Assembly (NCBI GenBank): GCA_013076295.1
Contig: RQOL01000519.1
Coordinates: 1,240,001 to 1,304,000 of the forward strand
Length of the DNA stretch: 64,000 nt
Source: Sanderia malayensis
Taxonomy: Eukaryota > Cnidaria > Scyphozoa > Semaeostomeae > Pelagiidae
Direction: 5' to 3'
The notes below the pieces were generated by a model. The model saw nothing but the letters and a program-made list of their open reading frames with translations, searched no databases and was not told where the DNA came from. Below, piece by piece: positions 38,222 through 50,205 of this stretch; position 1 is the stretch's first letter; the number at the start of each line of letters is the position of its first letter. A program made the translations under genes and the position numbers.

Positions 38222-39052
38222 TATTGTATTCCATTGCATTGTATTGCATTGCATTGTATTGTATTGCACTTGCAGTTCACCGAAACGACGTTTAATTGTG
38301 TGATGAAATTGCTTGACAAACTTCGTACAAATTACCGAGACACAGCACGCGAAGTTGCGAGAAACATCTCCGCACTGGTAGGTTAATCAAATTCATTATC
38401 TATACTTTCAATAGGTCAGACAATGGCTTGCTCCTAAAGCACTCCTAGGGGTTTAGAGAACGAACCTTTGTTTACAACTATTGTTGAAAATGTATGCTTT
38501 GTGTTGAGGTTCGATTTCTTCTATCCAACCAAGCCAAATTATGACGAGCCTCTAATGGTTTCTTAATTGCACTTTGTGCCTTGTTTTGAAACGCTTCTCG
38601 CTCCATTTACAGGCTAATGACAGTGACGACAATGGGGTATTGACTGGTAATTGGAGTGGAGACTATGATACAGGTGTTAAGCCGTGGAAATGGACAGGCA
38701 GTGCTTCCATATGCAAGCACTACCTTGAAGCAGGGAAGCCCGTGCATTATGGACAATGCTGGGTCTTCTCTGGATTGACAACGGCTTGTAAGTTTTTTCG
38801 TACTCCATTTGAATCTTAACACAAACCTTACAAGCCTTGCGAGAGTTTGCTCGTGTACAAGCCTTAAGTTTAGTATATGAGCAACGTCTCGTGAGAACGT
38901 TCACGCGTCAAGTTGTTTGGAGAAATTTTCTTTCTTTCTTTTCAGCAAAATCCAAATTTAGAAAGCAGTTACACTTAGATATGAAACTATGTGCACTGCA
39001 ATGTTGCGCAATTGAATTATGCTGGGTTGTCTCATAGTAGCTATAACTACAA

Positions 39053-39245
39053 CAGTCAACCCTGCATGGTCAGAATTCGTGTGATTTGAGCTCTATCTGA
39101 TTAAAATGAAATTATCCGTCCCTTCAAGGATCACTAACTAACAAATCCTTACAAAACAAACCTCTATAACTTGAACTTTTTTCAATTCGAAAATGTTCAT
39201 GCTTCCCCCGGGTGTTCGAATGAATAAACAGAGTTCATTATGTAC
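39053..39245. mobile_element. Degenerate pogo-like MITE copy
   Basis: It starts near ACAGTCAACCCTGCAT and contains GAGCTCTATCTGATT, CTTCAAGGATCACT and GTTCGAATGAATAAACAGAG. These blocks match, in order, the intronic sequence at 59404-59585 (and its copy at 850-1030), so all three belong to one dispersed family. No coding sequence. Confidence 0.6.
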
Positions 39246-39796
39246 TGAACTGTTATTTAATAAAACTTTACTGAACCGACACAATTAGCCGTGCGACAAG
39301 GGACAGCTTGCCCATGTCGTGGGAGAAGTTAGATTCCCCATATTGTAATTCGCTGTAATTCTTGTTGTTTCTCTCGTTGATGTAGTAATGAGGTCACTGG
39401 GGATACCAACTCGCTCCGTGACGAACTACGATTCTGCGCATGACACTGACAACAATCTCACATTCGATAAATATTTTGACGAGGATGGTGAATATCTCGA
39501 TGAAGAATCGGACGACTCTTGCTGGTAATTATCCCCTTGCTACTTCCTTTTTTGTAAAGAACTTGCCAGGAGGGCACATGCCGTTTAATCCATGGCTTGT
39601 ATGAAACGAGTTCTATTGTGCTCATATACGTGATGTACTTAACTAATATTTTTAGGAATTTCCACGTGTGGAACGAAAGCTGGATGACTCCCTGACCAGT
39701 TGGCTATGGAGGATGGCAAGCATTCGATTCCACACCACAAGAAGAAAGCAGTGGTATGTTAACGATCAGCGTAATACGTTATGCATTATACCAGTA

Positions 39797-39882
39797 GTAG
39801 TAATAGTAGTAGTAGTAGTAGCAGTAGTAGTAGTAGTAGTAGTAATAGTAGTAGTAGTAGAAGTTGTAGTAGTAGTAGTAGA

Positions 39883-39923
<41 letters not shown>

Positions 39924-40019
39924 ATAAGTAGTAATGGTAGTAGTAGTAGTATAGTAGTAGTAGTAGTAGAAGTTGTAGTAGAAGTAGTAGAAGTAGTAGT
40001 AGTAGTAATAGTAGAAGCT

Positions 40020-40067
<48 letters not shown>

Positions 40068-40090
40068 TAGTTGTAGCAAACAGCAGCAGC

Positions 40091-40127
<37 letters not shown>
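39797..40127. repeat. TAG/GTA trinucleotide microsatellite, about 330 bp
   Basis: Long runs of (TAG)n with interruptions (AAG, CAG, TTG) in the transglutaminase intron between the exons 39656-39753 and 40342-40512. The minus-strand frames rich in Tyr, Thr or Leu are repeat artefacts. Confidence 0.98.
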
Positions 40128-43056
40128 CCTCCCATCTACAGAGTGAACCAGCTGGTACGATGGACCAAACATCTCGTTTCTTGCTTCATGGTCCTTTCCA
40201 TCATCGGCTATATAACTGACAGTGGCTTTCAAAGCTTTTGTTGTGGGGATTCCACTGTATTCAAATGCCAGTTCATGCTCCACCATTCCACCAGTCATTC
40301 AGATTAACATTGCCTCATGTGTTCACGTCGTTTTCTCATAGGCAAGTATCGATGTGGTCCGGCTTCAGTGAGAGCTATCAAGGAAGGAAAAGTGAACCTG
40401 AAGTACGATGCGAAGTTCATATTTGCTGAAGTCAATGCTGACAAGGTTTACTGGAAATTCAACAAGGAGTTGAATGATTTTGAACCGTTCAAAGTGGATA
40501 CTGACGCAGTTGGTGAGTGTTGTGTTATGTACCCTGCAGTACGTTTTTCAAGGTTGTATGGGCATCTGAAGTGGTTTGTGTGGAGCTTGCCTAATCGCTG
40601 TGATCGACGTATTCTGAATTGCGCTTGATTCGATCAATTTCATAGAAGTGAAAGAAATTACTCTTTGCTACTTTGAGCTGGTTTAATCAGGTTTAATCTG
40701 GTTTAATCTGGTTCTTTCGATCGCTATATTTAATTTTTGATTTCCAAATAATTATGATAGCATGACGAGAAAGTTCTTTTTCTCTTCACCAGTTTCCAAG
40801 CAATAGGAATTTTTAAAAATATTTTAAAATTTTTATCATTTCTGGCCTCCAGTCCAAGAACAGAACTTGGTCGTTAGTTCATTGTAGATTTGTTTATTAG
40901 GAAATGTTTCGATCGCTATGTTTAAAGTTTCCATTTTAAGTGCTTATGAATTTCTCTCTCTTTTTGTATAGGCCATTATATTTCGACAAAGGCTGTTGGT
41001 TGGGTGGCCTGTTCAGTCAACGGGAAGACGTGATACAGTAAAAGGCTCTATTCTAGAACGCATTGCTGTGAGAAGAGCCATGAAGATTGCCAAGAGCAAA
41101 GCACTGAAAGAGTTTCCTCAAGTCATCAGGTTTTCTCTTGAAGAGCCCGAAGAAGTTGCAAGAGGAGACAATGTTGTCGTGAACTTAAAGATGAAAAACA
41201 CCTCTGATAAAAGTCAAAGTGTTGATATTTCACTGACGTCACAGATTGTCAGATACACTGGCGTTGCTTTGAAGAAACTCAGAACAAGAAAGGATACAGT
41301 GGAAATTGCTGCTAAGAAAGGTAAGCACAAGCAAGTTGTTTGTTGGCATTGCTTATTGCCTGGTATCTCTCTGTTTTACTTACTTTTAAAAAAGATTTTT
41401 TTCATTACTATAGTTTGTCTGTGCTGCTCTTTCTGAAATAATTTGCTTTGTTTAGGTACTTGCTGCATTGTTGGTCTTTGCTGTGGAACTCAATAGCTTC
41501 TTTCATTTGCTTATTTAATTCCTTTACTGCTAGTTTCTTCACATGCTTTTGTTTTTAGATCTTGCCTTCCTTTACTTGTCCACCAGGTTTTTTCCATTGT
41601 TGTTTCATCTCATCTCTTACCTTGCTATACCTTTTCTTTCTTCGTATATCAACAAACATTTACCACGATTGTAAGCACGATTGTAAGATTGTGAGCATCG
41701 TACTTTACTTTTCAGAGTCTGAAGTGAAGTTCACTTTTGAACCATCTGAGTACTCAGCATTCATGGATGAAAACCCAATGCTAAGATTCACATTCATGGC
41801 ACGAGTGAAGTCTGGACAGACCGCAAGCCAGTGTTTCCATCAACAAGTACGTTTACTTAGCATCAATTCTACCTTGCAATGCATTCCTTTATCGCATAAG
41901 CACAGACTTGTATGAAGCTCAGATTTGTATGAGGCCAACGCACAACGTCTTCATCTCAAATTCTTGAAAGAAACGAAAAAAACTACACTATGTCGGGGAT
42001 TATTAAACCAAGAGTAAAGTGTGCTATTATGTAATTCATAAGAGCACCAGCTGTTTATTCATTTAGGGGCTGTTCTTATACCAAGATAACATTTTATGAG
42101 TGGTCGTTTATTTTCAGACCAGATCTCAGTGTGAGCTTAGTTTCAACAGCAAAGAAACCCAAAGTCAAGCCCGGTGATACTGTGACAGTCAAAGTTCAGC
42201 TGGATGTGCCAAATGATATCAAGAAGCTTACCGGTTGTGCATTGACATTTGATGGATCAGCAGTTGCTTCAGATGTCACAGTGGCAATTCCGTAAGCACA
42301 CAATATTTGCGTTTTTTCTCTCTCTCTCGATTCTCTCACCTTGAATTGTTATAATTTTCATTCTGTGATTGCTATATTTTTGTAGTGGCTAGGTTATTCT
42401 TCCATGCTTCAAACAGATTTCTATTTGAAATGATCGATTTCTTAGTTGATGTAATTTATGATGGGACAATTATATGTTGTCTTTTAGAAATATTACAAGC
42501 CGAAAATGGAGTGTGGACATGCCGGTTGAAATTAAAGTAAGTGTCTTGAGGCCTGCTACATCACAAGCGTGAGCTTCTACATTTCTTCCAGTTCCTATTT
42601 AGCTAATTAGAGTATTAAACTTAGTTGTCAATATGGTATGTTCCCCCGTTTAAGAAGCCATTTTTTGAATCGACGCCTTAAAGAGTCTTTTTTATTTAAA
42701 GATACCTTTTTGTGATCATGTTGGTCAAAGTTTATAATCAGGGCCACAGTTTGTTTCTTATAACAGGAGTTCCTTGATAAGAAAATTGAGGTGTGTTTCT
42801 TATAGAAGGGGGTTTCTTATACGCGGGAACTTACTGTAGTTGGCTTACTGTGATGTCTTGTTAGTCATATTTCCAGTCTACGCAGTTTTTATCAGTCACA
42901 GAGCTAGTGCTGCATGAAACAAAGCAGTTACTTTTTTGGTTGTAATTTCAGAAAAAAAGGCCGAAATGTTCTTCAATTGATTGTGTCTTTGTCTGCAAAT
43001 GAGATTTCTGGCTTCTTGGTACACTCACTATTGAGCTTGCAAAGCCTGCTAAATGA

Positions 43057-43797
43057 GCGACACTTTCTAAAGTGTTCTGTCAAAAATTTTTATTGTTACT
43101 TGGACCAGAAGTAATATTATTTTTAACGCTCATTTATTTTATTTTATATCATACACATTTTAATTTTTGTATTGTTTTTATTTTCTTAACGTTCTGGACA
43201 AGGTTTTACCTATTTATAATCATTTTAGGTACAAATCTTGCTGTTTATATATTAATAAATTTTTTATTTATTATTTTACAGCTGGGGATACATATTAATA
43301 TTTTATTTAAAGCTATTTATAGTTGCTGTGTTTATTGCTGAATGGTTGATGGTACATTTGTTTGGTCAAACAACACGCTTAAAATCTTATCGTACTTCAT
43401 CTTTGTCACTGCAAGCAGCTGGTCACATTTTTACATGTGCCTTTCTTACCTTACCAATTACCTTACATGCCATGTAACATATCCAGGTTACCTCTGCATG
43501 CCTTTTGCTTAGCATTTTCCCAACTCCACTTATTGCGTCAGGGCAAAAAAATCAATAACAATCATAATAATTTCTTGCAAATATAATTTCCATATAATTT
43601 CCATTTCTTGCAAAAATATAAATTCCATATACAATTCCTATAGACTTTATTAAAATATGTCTCTAAAACATATATAGATTTTATTAAAATGTCTCTAAAA
43701 TTCAGTTGAAAATACAGGATTTGATAAAACTTCAAGCCATTTCATAGAACTTCCATGTTTGGTGAATAGCAACATATGAACGATAAGTTTAAAGTGT
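43057..43797. other. Convergent intergenic region
   Basis: AT-rich sequence between the 3' ends of the transglutaminase (plus) and ENOSF1 (minus). A tandem TATTAAAATGTCTCTAAAA-like pair lies at about 43645-43705. No gene seen. Confidence 0.6.
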
Positions 43798-46700
43798 TCA
43801 GGGTTGCTTCCAGATTTTTCCATCAGGATAAGAATGATCCCAAACCGACTTTGGTTTCATTTGGCAACCATATCCAGGTTTCTAAAAAAAGGTGAATGTC
43901 TTCAGTTCGAAATGATTGATAAAGCATATACTTTGTTACAATTTAATAAGGAGGTTCAACATTTCAAATATTCAGTAATATAGTGTTGAGAAATAGTGAC
44001 AAAGAACGAGCATCAATTGCAAATAACCTAAAACGCACCGTTGGAAGGTAATAGACTCCTTTTTGGACATTCACAGGGTCTTCAAAATGTTCATGCAAAT
44101 GAGACACGTACTCGATCATCCTAAAGAAACGAATCAAAATAACACAGTTATCAACGTTTGCAGTTATTAACGTCTGCCACAAAGTGGTCTGATTACTTCC
44201 TAGAACACCATGCTAATCAAGCAGAGAGGTACGAGGGACGTTTTCTTACCTGTTGTCCAGCGATGCTGCAACACAAATGTAATCAAACATAGACAAATGC
44301 TGAACCATCTCGCATAGCCCAACCCCTCCAGCATGTGGGCACACAGGGACTGTAAATAAACAGAAATCAAGTCATTGGTACGCCCCAACGCAGATGCACC
44401 TTTCTGCCACAAGCCCCCGTTAAGAGAATCGTCATATTTAAGCAAGATGCCACTAATTCAATTCTGTTCCAAAAGAGGTAGCATCCATAATTTTAGAGGT
44501 TGCTCCTTCAGACCTAACGCTTGGAAAGCTACCCTCCATGCTCTTTTTCTACAGGGAATAACATGTTTTATGGGAGATAGCATGTTCTACAGGAAATAGC
44601 ATGTTCTATTAGGAGATAGCATGCTCTATAGGAGATAATATGTTCTATAGGAGATCAAAGATTCGAGAGGAAATACCATGCTCTATAGGAGATAACATGC
44701 TGATGCTCTATAGGAGATATCATGTTCTATAAGAGATAACATACTCTATTAGGAGATGTAACATCCCTGAATCAAAAGCAGTGCGTTATATATTACCTCC
44801 GAATTTTGCAGCCATTAAAATAATAGCCAAGTTTTCATTCACGCCACCCACTCTGCAGCTATCAATTTGACAGAAACTGATTGCTTTGCTCTGCATCAAC
44901 TGCTTGAAGATGACACGATTCTGACAATGCTCCCCCGTCGCTACGCCCACCGCAGCGTCTTTCAATGACGCGGCTATTGTTGCGTGGCCCAAAACGTCAT
45001 CAGGGCTAGTCGGCTCTTCGATCCAAAGCGGTTTGAACTGCTTCAGTTCGGACATTCGTTCGACGGCCGCGCCCACGTCCCAGCGTTGGTTAGCGTCCAT
45101 CATCTTGAGGTGGGGATAGAAAAGAGGCGTGGCATGTTAATTAATTGCATAAGTTATGCAAAGAATATGAGTTAACGTTGGAGTAACGAGAAAATGAGAA
45201 AATAAGTTTACCAACGTCGAATCCCATCCGATTTCCTGTCGAACAAGTTGGCATCTTCTTTTGTCGTCCTCAATGTCAGCTCCGACTTTTATCTTGAATC
45301 TGAAAACAGAATGCTTTAAATGAGGCCTAACGATTACAATAATGATGATAATAATAATAATAATAACAACAACAACAACAATAACAATGATGATATATTC
45401 CTACAGAGTTAGACTTCAAAAAAGACACATATCTCTGTTGTGACTCAACGTTTCACGCACTTATGCCTTACTCTGTATATTCCGCTCTGCCCATGGCATA
45501 GAGCACTCTTCTATCCAGAATAGACACACAAATACCGTATGATAATATTCCTATTAAGGTTTTACCAAAGCCCTTGTTTCTTGCTCAAAGCGTTTAGTTT
45601 ACTACGATATTTTCTTTAAACGAGCTTGCCTGGTCCATCCATCTTGCAACTCTTTCCGACACAGTCCAATAATTTTCTCATCACTGTAGCCCATCCATCC
45701 AACTGAGGTTGTGTAAGCAGGAAAACCATGCTCTCTGAGATAGGCCTCTGGAGGGGTGAGGAAAACGGCATTGAATTTCGTGCTGCAAAGGCATCCACAA
45801 TGGGGGACAAAAATACCTGCGAATTTCAGAAATTTCGCACATCCCCCTAACCTTATCCTAAACAATGTTGTCTCTAGATACAGTCTTGTATCAACAAAAT
45901 TCTTTTTGCACGATGAATAAATTATTTCTTTCAACAAGGGTCCGATTCGAGAAAACGACATTGCTTTAGGGGGAATGGGGTTTCAACGAAGCCCACAAAA
46001 GAAGAAGTTTGAAAGGATAATTTTTGTCTTCTATTGTAGCTGCACGCTTTTTATAATAATAAAGCTCTTAAGGAGAGAGAATAAAGCTCATAGTTATTAA
46101 AATTTAACCTACCTCGTTCCCTTTTCCCCGCGGCATTTCTTTTCAGCATATCTTAATATAAAAATACATCGAATTTAATCTACATCAAGAAAGGGGTTTC
46201 TAATGGGGCACTTTTCATGCTATAAAATTGGCATGTAAAATACCTATAGCTTCCGACTCCGTTAGCGCATCGGTTCTGAAAATATCAATAAAAATCCCGA
46301 ACGTTAAAAACATCAACACATCAAGAATGATATTTATATTTCTCGCTTTATACCTAATTATTTTATAATATTTTACCGAGACGTTTTGAATATTTTTTGT
46401 TATTAAACACGCTACTTCCTAATAAGGAAATGCCGATGATGCATTGCGGTCGTCGTCTTCCTTTGGACGCCACGTGCTCTCAGTTCGACGACCTGACACA
46501 TGAAGCCAGCCAAAATGAAACAGTTGGCAGTTTGCAGCCGAAGGCATGAAAAAAGACGTCTTTGCTTCTATTGTTGTTCGAAGTAACTGCACCGAACCGA
46601 AAGAAAAAGAGCTCGTACGATGGTAAGCTTTTTTCCTCAATTTGTTGTTTTTTCGGACGCTGCCCACAAACAGAACAAACAAGGAAGGTTATTGAGTCTG

Positions 46701-48193
46701 GTGGACAGAATGCCACGATAATGAATGAGATTAAAATGGCGGCCCATGCCCCTAGCCTCCGCATGAAAATACTTCCAGGAAAGACGCCCCCGAGGAAAAT
46801 ATGAGAATAGGTTAAACTTACATATAAGTAAAATCAATTGTTGAAACCAGTTTTTCAGGCTCCTAAAGATAGAGTAAGCATTGAATAAGTATTCTATCAA
46901 AAGGGGAATTTTATTGGAAAATTAAAAATTTATGCAACCGGTGTTCAAATGAATGAAACATTTTTTGCAAAATTTCAGCCACTTACCAAATCTACAAGCA
47001 ATTTCCACAGGGGCTACAAAATGAGGAATAGTTCACTGAGAAATTAATTACTTTTAAATTTTAATTTAAAATAGGGGGTGTGTCCCAAAGGAGCAATTAA
47101 ATTGTGTTATGATAATAACCAAATGTTCTTCTCTGCTAAACAGTGAAACTAAAATGAAATAATACTTAATAGCAATATCTGATTATACCTTATTCTCTGT
47201 TCTTGCCCATAGATCCCAGATTGCATTTATAACAGCAGCCGTGGCAATGTGAACAACACCTTTCTCTGGTCCAAGCTAGGTATGAAAAAATGGAGTTTAA
47301 ATATATCAGAGTTATGGAAGAAAGGAAATATGATGTAAAGAACTCAAAGGTGGGTGAGATGGACTGGAATTTGTTAGCCAATTGTTTATACCCATCTCAA
47401 CTGGTCTTCATTTGTTAATTTTCTCCAAAACCCTTTGAAATCATTTGTTATGTCTGCCAATTTGCATCCAACAATAAGAGGCTTTAACAATTCCACTGCG
47501 TGTACAACTACAATGGGAACAAAAATTGAAATCTCAGCACTATACACAAATATGCAGAAATGTGTCTAGGTAATTTAGCTGGGGAGGGGGGCATTCATAA
47601 AAAGGGACTTTATACCTAAATCTGTCCCTCTGCCTAATGTGAAGCCAATGCCATATCCTTTCAAGCTGGTTTGAGTTTTGTCAGTATGCAATACAACATA
47701 GGCAGCAGAGTAATCTGGTTTTTTATGCTAAAATGAATGAATGAGGAGGATGATAAAATACATTTTGAATTAAATATTTTAAGAGGATGCTAAGGAGTAC
47801 TTCATTGTCATTCGCAGTTTTACAGTGCAGTGTATTGCAATGATTAGAACGATTCGATCAAGAAAATATTTTGCGAGGCACTAGATTTGTAAGATTTTAT
47901 GAGGTCAAAATAAAAAGTGATGACAAATGTAGAAATATCAGATAGCGTTGCTTTCCTTCTTTTTATTTTGCTTGGCACAGAAGAACATTGAAAATTTATG
48001 TAGAAGGGGTGTCAGTTTTCATATTTATCTTTTATCTTGGCCGTTTTTGGCCTGGCCTATTGGGTTTGGTAATGATAAACCTTCGTTGCAAAATCAGCAA
48101 AAGTTATTTATTTACCATAGCATCGGATCCATCAAGATTTTTTGATGTAGGAAACCTAACATCGACGACTTCGATACCTGTTAGCACTACCAT
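43798..48193 (-). CDS. ENOSF1: Mitochondrial enolase superfamily member 1 (L-fuconate dehydratase type)
   Basis: Minus-strand exons: 48193-48116, 47727-47616, 47507-47392, 47275-47189, 47013-46987, (one not found), 46275-46244, 46151-46113, 45747-45630, 45299-45212, 45103-44797, 44349-44250, 44120-44039 and 43881-43798. Phases agree at every joint except 46987/46275. The translation follows human ENOSF1: DVRFPTS at the N-terminus, [28 protein letters not shown], the KxK base motif FKIKVGAD, metal ligands in [19 protein letters not shown] and ATGEHC, then QIDSCR and [11 protein letters not shown]. The family dehydrates sugar acids such as L-fuconate. The start at 48193 gives the conserved N-terminus; an upstream extension (for example a targeting peptide) is possible. 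The exon ending at 45630 uses a GC donor. Confidence 0.93.
44540..44765. repeat. Minisatellite, about 20-bp unit (GAGATAACATGTTCTATAG)
   Basis: About ten imperfect copies of AGGAGATAACATGTTCTAT in the ENOSF1 intron between the exons 45103-44797 and 44349-44250. Confidence 0.9.
46420..46805. other. GC-richer block inside the ENOSF1 intron
   Basis: This block is visibly richer in G and C than the flanking intron. It carries open but unrecognised frames on both strands (46480-46764 minus, 46562-46804 plus). It occupies the intron in which an ENOSF1 exon is expected but not seen. It could be an insertion; no terminal repeats or duplication were found. Confidence 0.35.
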
Positions 48194-49011
48194 CACTTTT
48201 TTGGAGCTGTCGTCTGCTGCACCCTTTATCTTGCGAGTCTGGGACCTGCGAGGAAATCGGGGCGGAAGTGAAGAACAAAAGTTTTAAGGAAGATATCCCC
48301 ATTGTACCACCTGCTGTGTGAAAAGACAGCTTTGTCTTTTAATTTAAATCGAATCTCAATTTACACTCTTCCATTATCTATAAGACCCATTGGAATAATA
48401 AGCTGGGAATGAACAGAAACCTTTCCATATGTTTATTTCAATAACCATTTAAATATCTGTGTTTACAAGAGATAAATCCAGGTTTGGGCCTCAGATTTCA
48501 GGTGGTGATATCCCTAGGGGAATCATAAGCAGCAAAGATTGGGTTTTACATGTGTTCGGATTGTTTTGATCACATGTTCTATTGATAGCGTACACACCCC
48601 AAGGACCTCGAGGAAAAGAATAGAAATTTCTTGTTTTTCAAAATAAAAATGTTGTTATGTCATTTTATTTGTCATTGTGACAATGGGGAATCCTCGGGGA
48701 ATCCTCGGGGAACCTTGTGATGAGTTTTGCAAAAATATTTCAATCCAAACACATTGTTCACAAAAGGATGTGCCATAACGCACGCATTTCACTTCTCACG
48801 TGACACCAGCGGCCCAATAAGTTCGGTTGTTCAATTCCGTCCACTCTTGTCTGGACAAACAGTTGAGAGAGAAGGGAGGAAGCGTTCATCTCAGAAGTTT
48901 GTTCAACAGCTAGACACAAGTTTCAGGGCCTAGTTTACGAAGGACACAAGTCAAAGGTGATATTTCAAAGTTTCAAACTACAAAGTTCTAAGTGCAGAAA
49001 TCTTTTTCGCT

Positions 49012-50205
49012 ATGGATAGCTACAAGTTGCTGCTTTTGAACCAACATTTGTCCGACCGAAAATATCTGGGTGGAGACCAACCTGCCAAGGCCGACGATGT
49101 TGTTTTCACAGAGACGCGTGCTTTCGTGAAGGACTCGACAAAAGGCCAGCTTCCCAAAGCTTTGTCCCATGTTCAAAAATGGTACAATGAAGTCGTTTCT
49201 TTCCCAGAAGAAGAGAGAAAGCAATGGGCTGGTGATGAATGCATGTTGGAGCAATGTGTCGTTAGCTGGCCTGAAGTGTTTGTCCGCCAGATGATTGATG
49301 AGATCGACTCACTTCTGTTGGCCGCCTCAGTCACCACTGTTGAATACAACAGGAAACATCTTCTTCTCAACAGAGGCACGCTTCATTTCAGCGCAAGAAA
49401 TGAAAATGTCGTCTTCAAGCATTTGATCAGCGATCTCTATTCTGTGTTGGACCACCTTATTGTTCTGCTCTACTGCCACTACAAGAGAAATGGCCAGCCA
49501 GATTTTTCACACGATGTCCTGAAGATGAAGTTTCCGTTTCTCGAAGGCGTGGAATACCCAGCGAACGGTGAAGTGTCTGCAGACGTTGTCGGTGGCCTGA
49601 AGAAGCGCAGAGACCAGTTCATGACCTCACTGGTGAATAACATCTTTGGCAATCAACCTGATGGTGGTCATGAATGGCTTGCTGAAAAGATCATAAGCGT
49701 GCAGCTACATACATTGGTTTCGGCCGGTGGAGAAAGATGCATGAAGTCCCTTGAAGATGGCAGCGACCAACAGGTATTCAGTCAGTTGTATTTCTTGAAT
49801 CACTACCGCAGCCATCATGGTTTGATCAGCATCTCGCCAGAGCCGAAATACCTCAGCCTGTGCACATGCACGTATCCAGCCACTCACATTTCTCCTCATG
49901 ATTCTCATTTTGATGAGTGCACAACCAAGACTGCCATGTCACGTGGAATGTTCGTCTACTGCCCGGACGACATCAGATCTGCGTCTGAGGACAAAGTCTG
50001 GTCGCTCAAGCCGTTGACCGTGATGACCGAAAGATTCATCCACTTTGTCAAGATGTTCAGAGATGATGTTCTGAAGAAGTACTTCAACATTCCATCTTTT
50101 GATATGGTTTACAAAGTCAGAGGTGGTTATGATGATGGCTTCCGTGTTAACCATCACTTCATTGCCTGGGAGGATCACGAGATCCAAAGACCAGTGCCAC
50201 TCTAA
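49012..50205 (+). CDS. Uncharacterised 397-residue protein with EF1B/GST-C-like N-terminus, intronless
   Basis: A single uninterrupted 397-codon ORF with balanced codon use and no visible introns, in a region where most genes have many. Residues about 8-72 (NQHLSDRKYLGGDQPAKADD through KALSHVQKWYNEV) resemble the N-terminal GST-C-like helical domain of elongation factor 1-beta. Residues about 130-170 (ISDLYSVLDHL ... MKFPF) recall the LRSALDHLA ... FP pattern of bacterial uncharacterised proteins; this likeness is weak. The C-terminal part has a Cys/His-rich stretch (CTCTYPATHISPHDSHFDEC, about 285-305). No signal peptide or membrane segment. Function unknown. A retrocopy, horizontal acquisition or lineage-specific family are possible. 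The first ATG was taken as the start. Confidence 0.85.
   Translation: MDSYKLLLLNQHLSDRKYLGGDQPAKADDVVFTETRAFVKDSTKGQLPKALSHVQKWYNEVVSFPEEERKQWAGDECMLEQCVVSWPEVFVRQMIDEIDSLLLAASVTTVEYNRKHLLLNRGTLHFSARNENVVFKHLISDLYSVLDHLIVLLYCHYKRNGQPDFSHDVLKMKFPFLEGVEYPANGEVSADVVGGLKKRRDQFMTSLVNNIFGNQPDGGHEWLAEKIISVQLHTLVSAGGERCMKSLEDGSDQQVFSQLYFLNHYRSHHGLISISPEPKYLSLCTCTYPATHISPHDSHFDECTTKTAMSRGMFVYCPDDIRSASEDKVWSLKPLTVMTERFIHFVKMFRDDVLKKYFNIPSFDMVYKVRGGYDDGFRVNHHFIAWEDHEIQRPVPL

Larger units (their letters stand above)
36727..43056 (+). pseudogene. Transglutaminase with multiple frame lesions
   Basis: Fourteen exons align to animal transglutaminase: 36727-36757, 37173-37414, 37501-37692, 37808-37917, 38276-38377, 38613-38787, 39386-39524, 39656-39753, 40342-40512, 40972-41320, 41716-41846, 42118-42291, 42488-42536 and 42952-43056. 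The N-terminal beta-sandwich, papain-like core and C-terminal barrels are in order. The triad is present: Cys in YGQCWVF, His in NFHVWNE, Asp in WQAFDSTPQE. The frame breaks at about 37562 (one base missing in a C run), at an in-frame TGA 39693-39695 between His and Asp (two codons lost relative to the family), at about 41000, at about 41835, at the A7 run 42952-42958, and at about 43015. Splice sites are kept. Neighbouring genes read cleanly, so a young pseudogene is favoured over assembly error. If functional, it would form calcium-dependent glutamyl-lysine cross-links. Confidence 0.8.

Noticed and set aside
39779..40298. Frames rich in Tyr, Thr or Leu up to 170 codons on the minus strand
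   Set aside because: They are translations of the TAG/GTA microsatellite inside an intron of the plus-strand transglutaminase.
41000..41040. Using a short GT-AG intron to explain the transglutaminase frameshift
   Set aside because: The only candidate would be about 20 bases long, too short for spliceosomal removal in animals.
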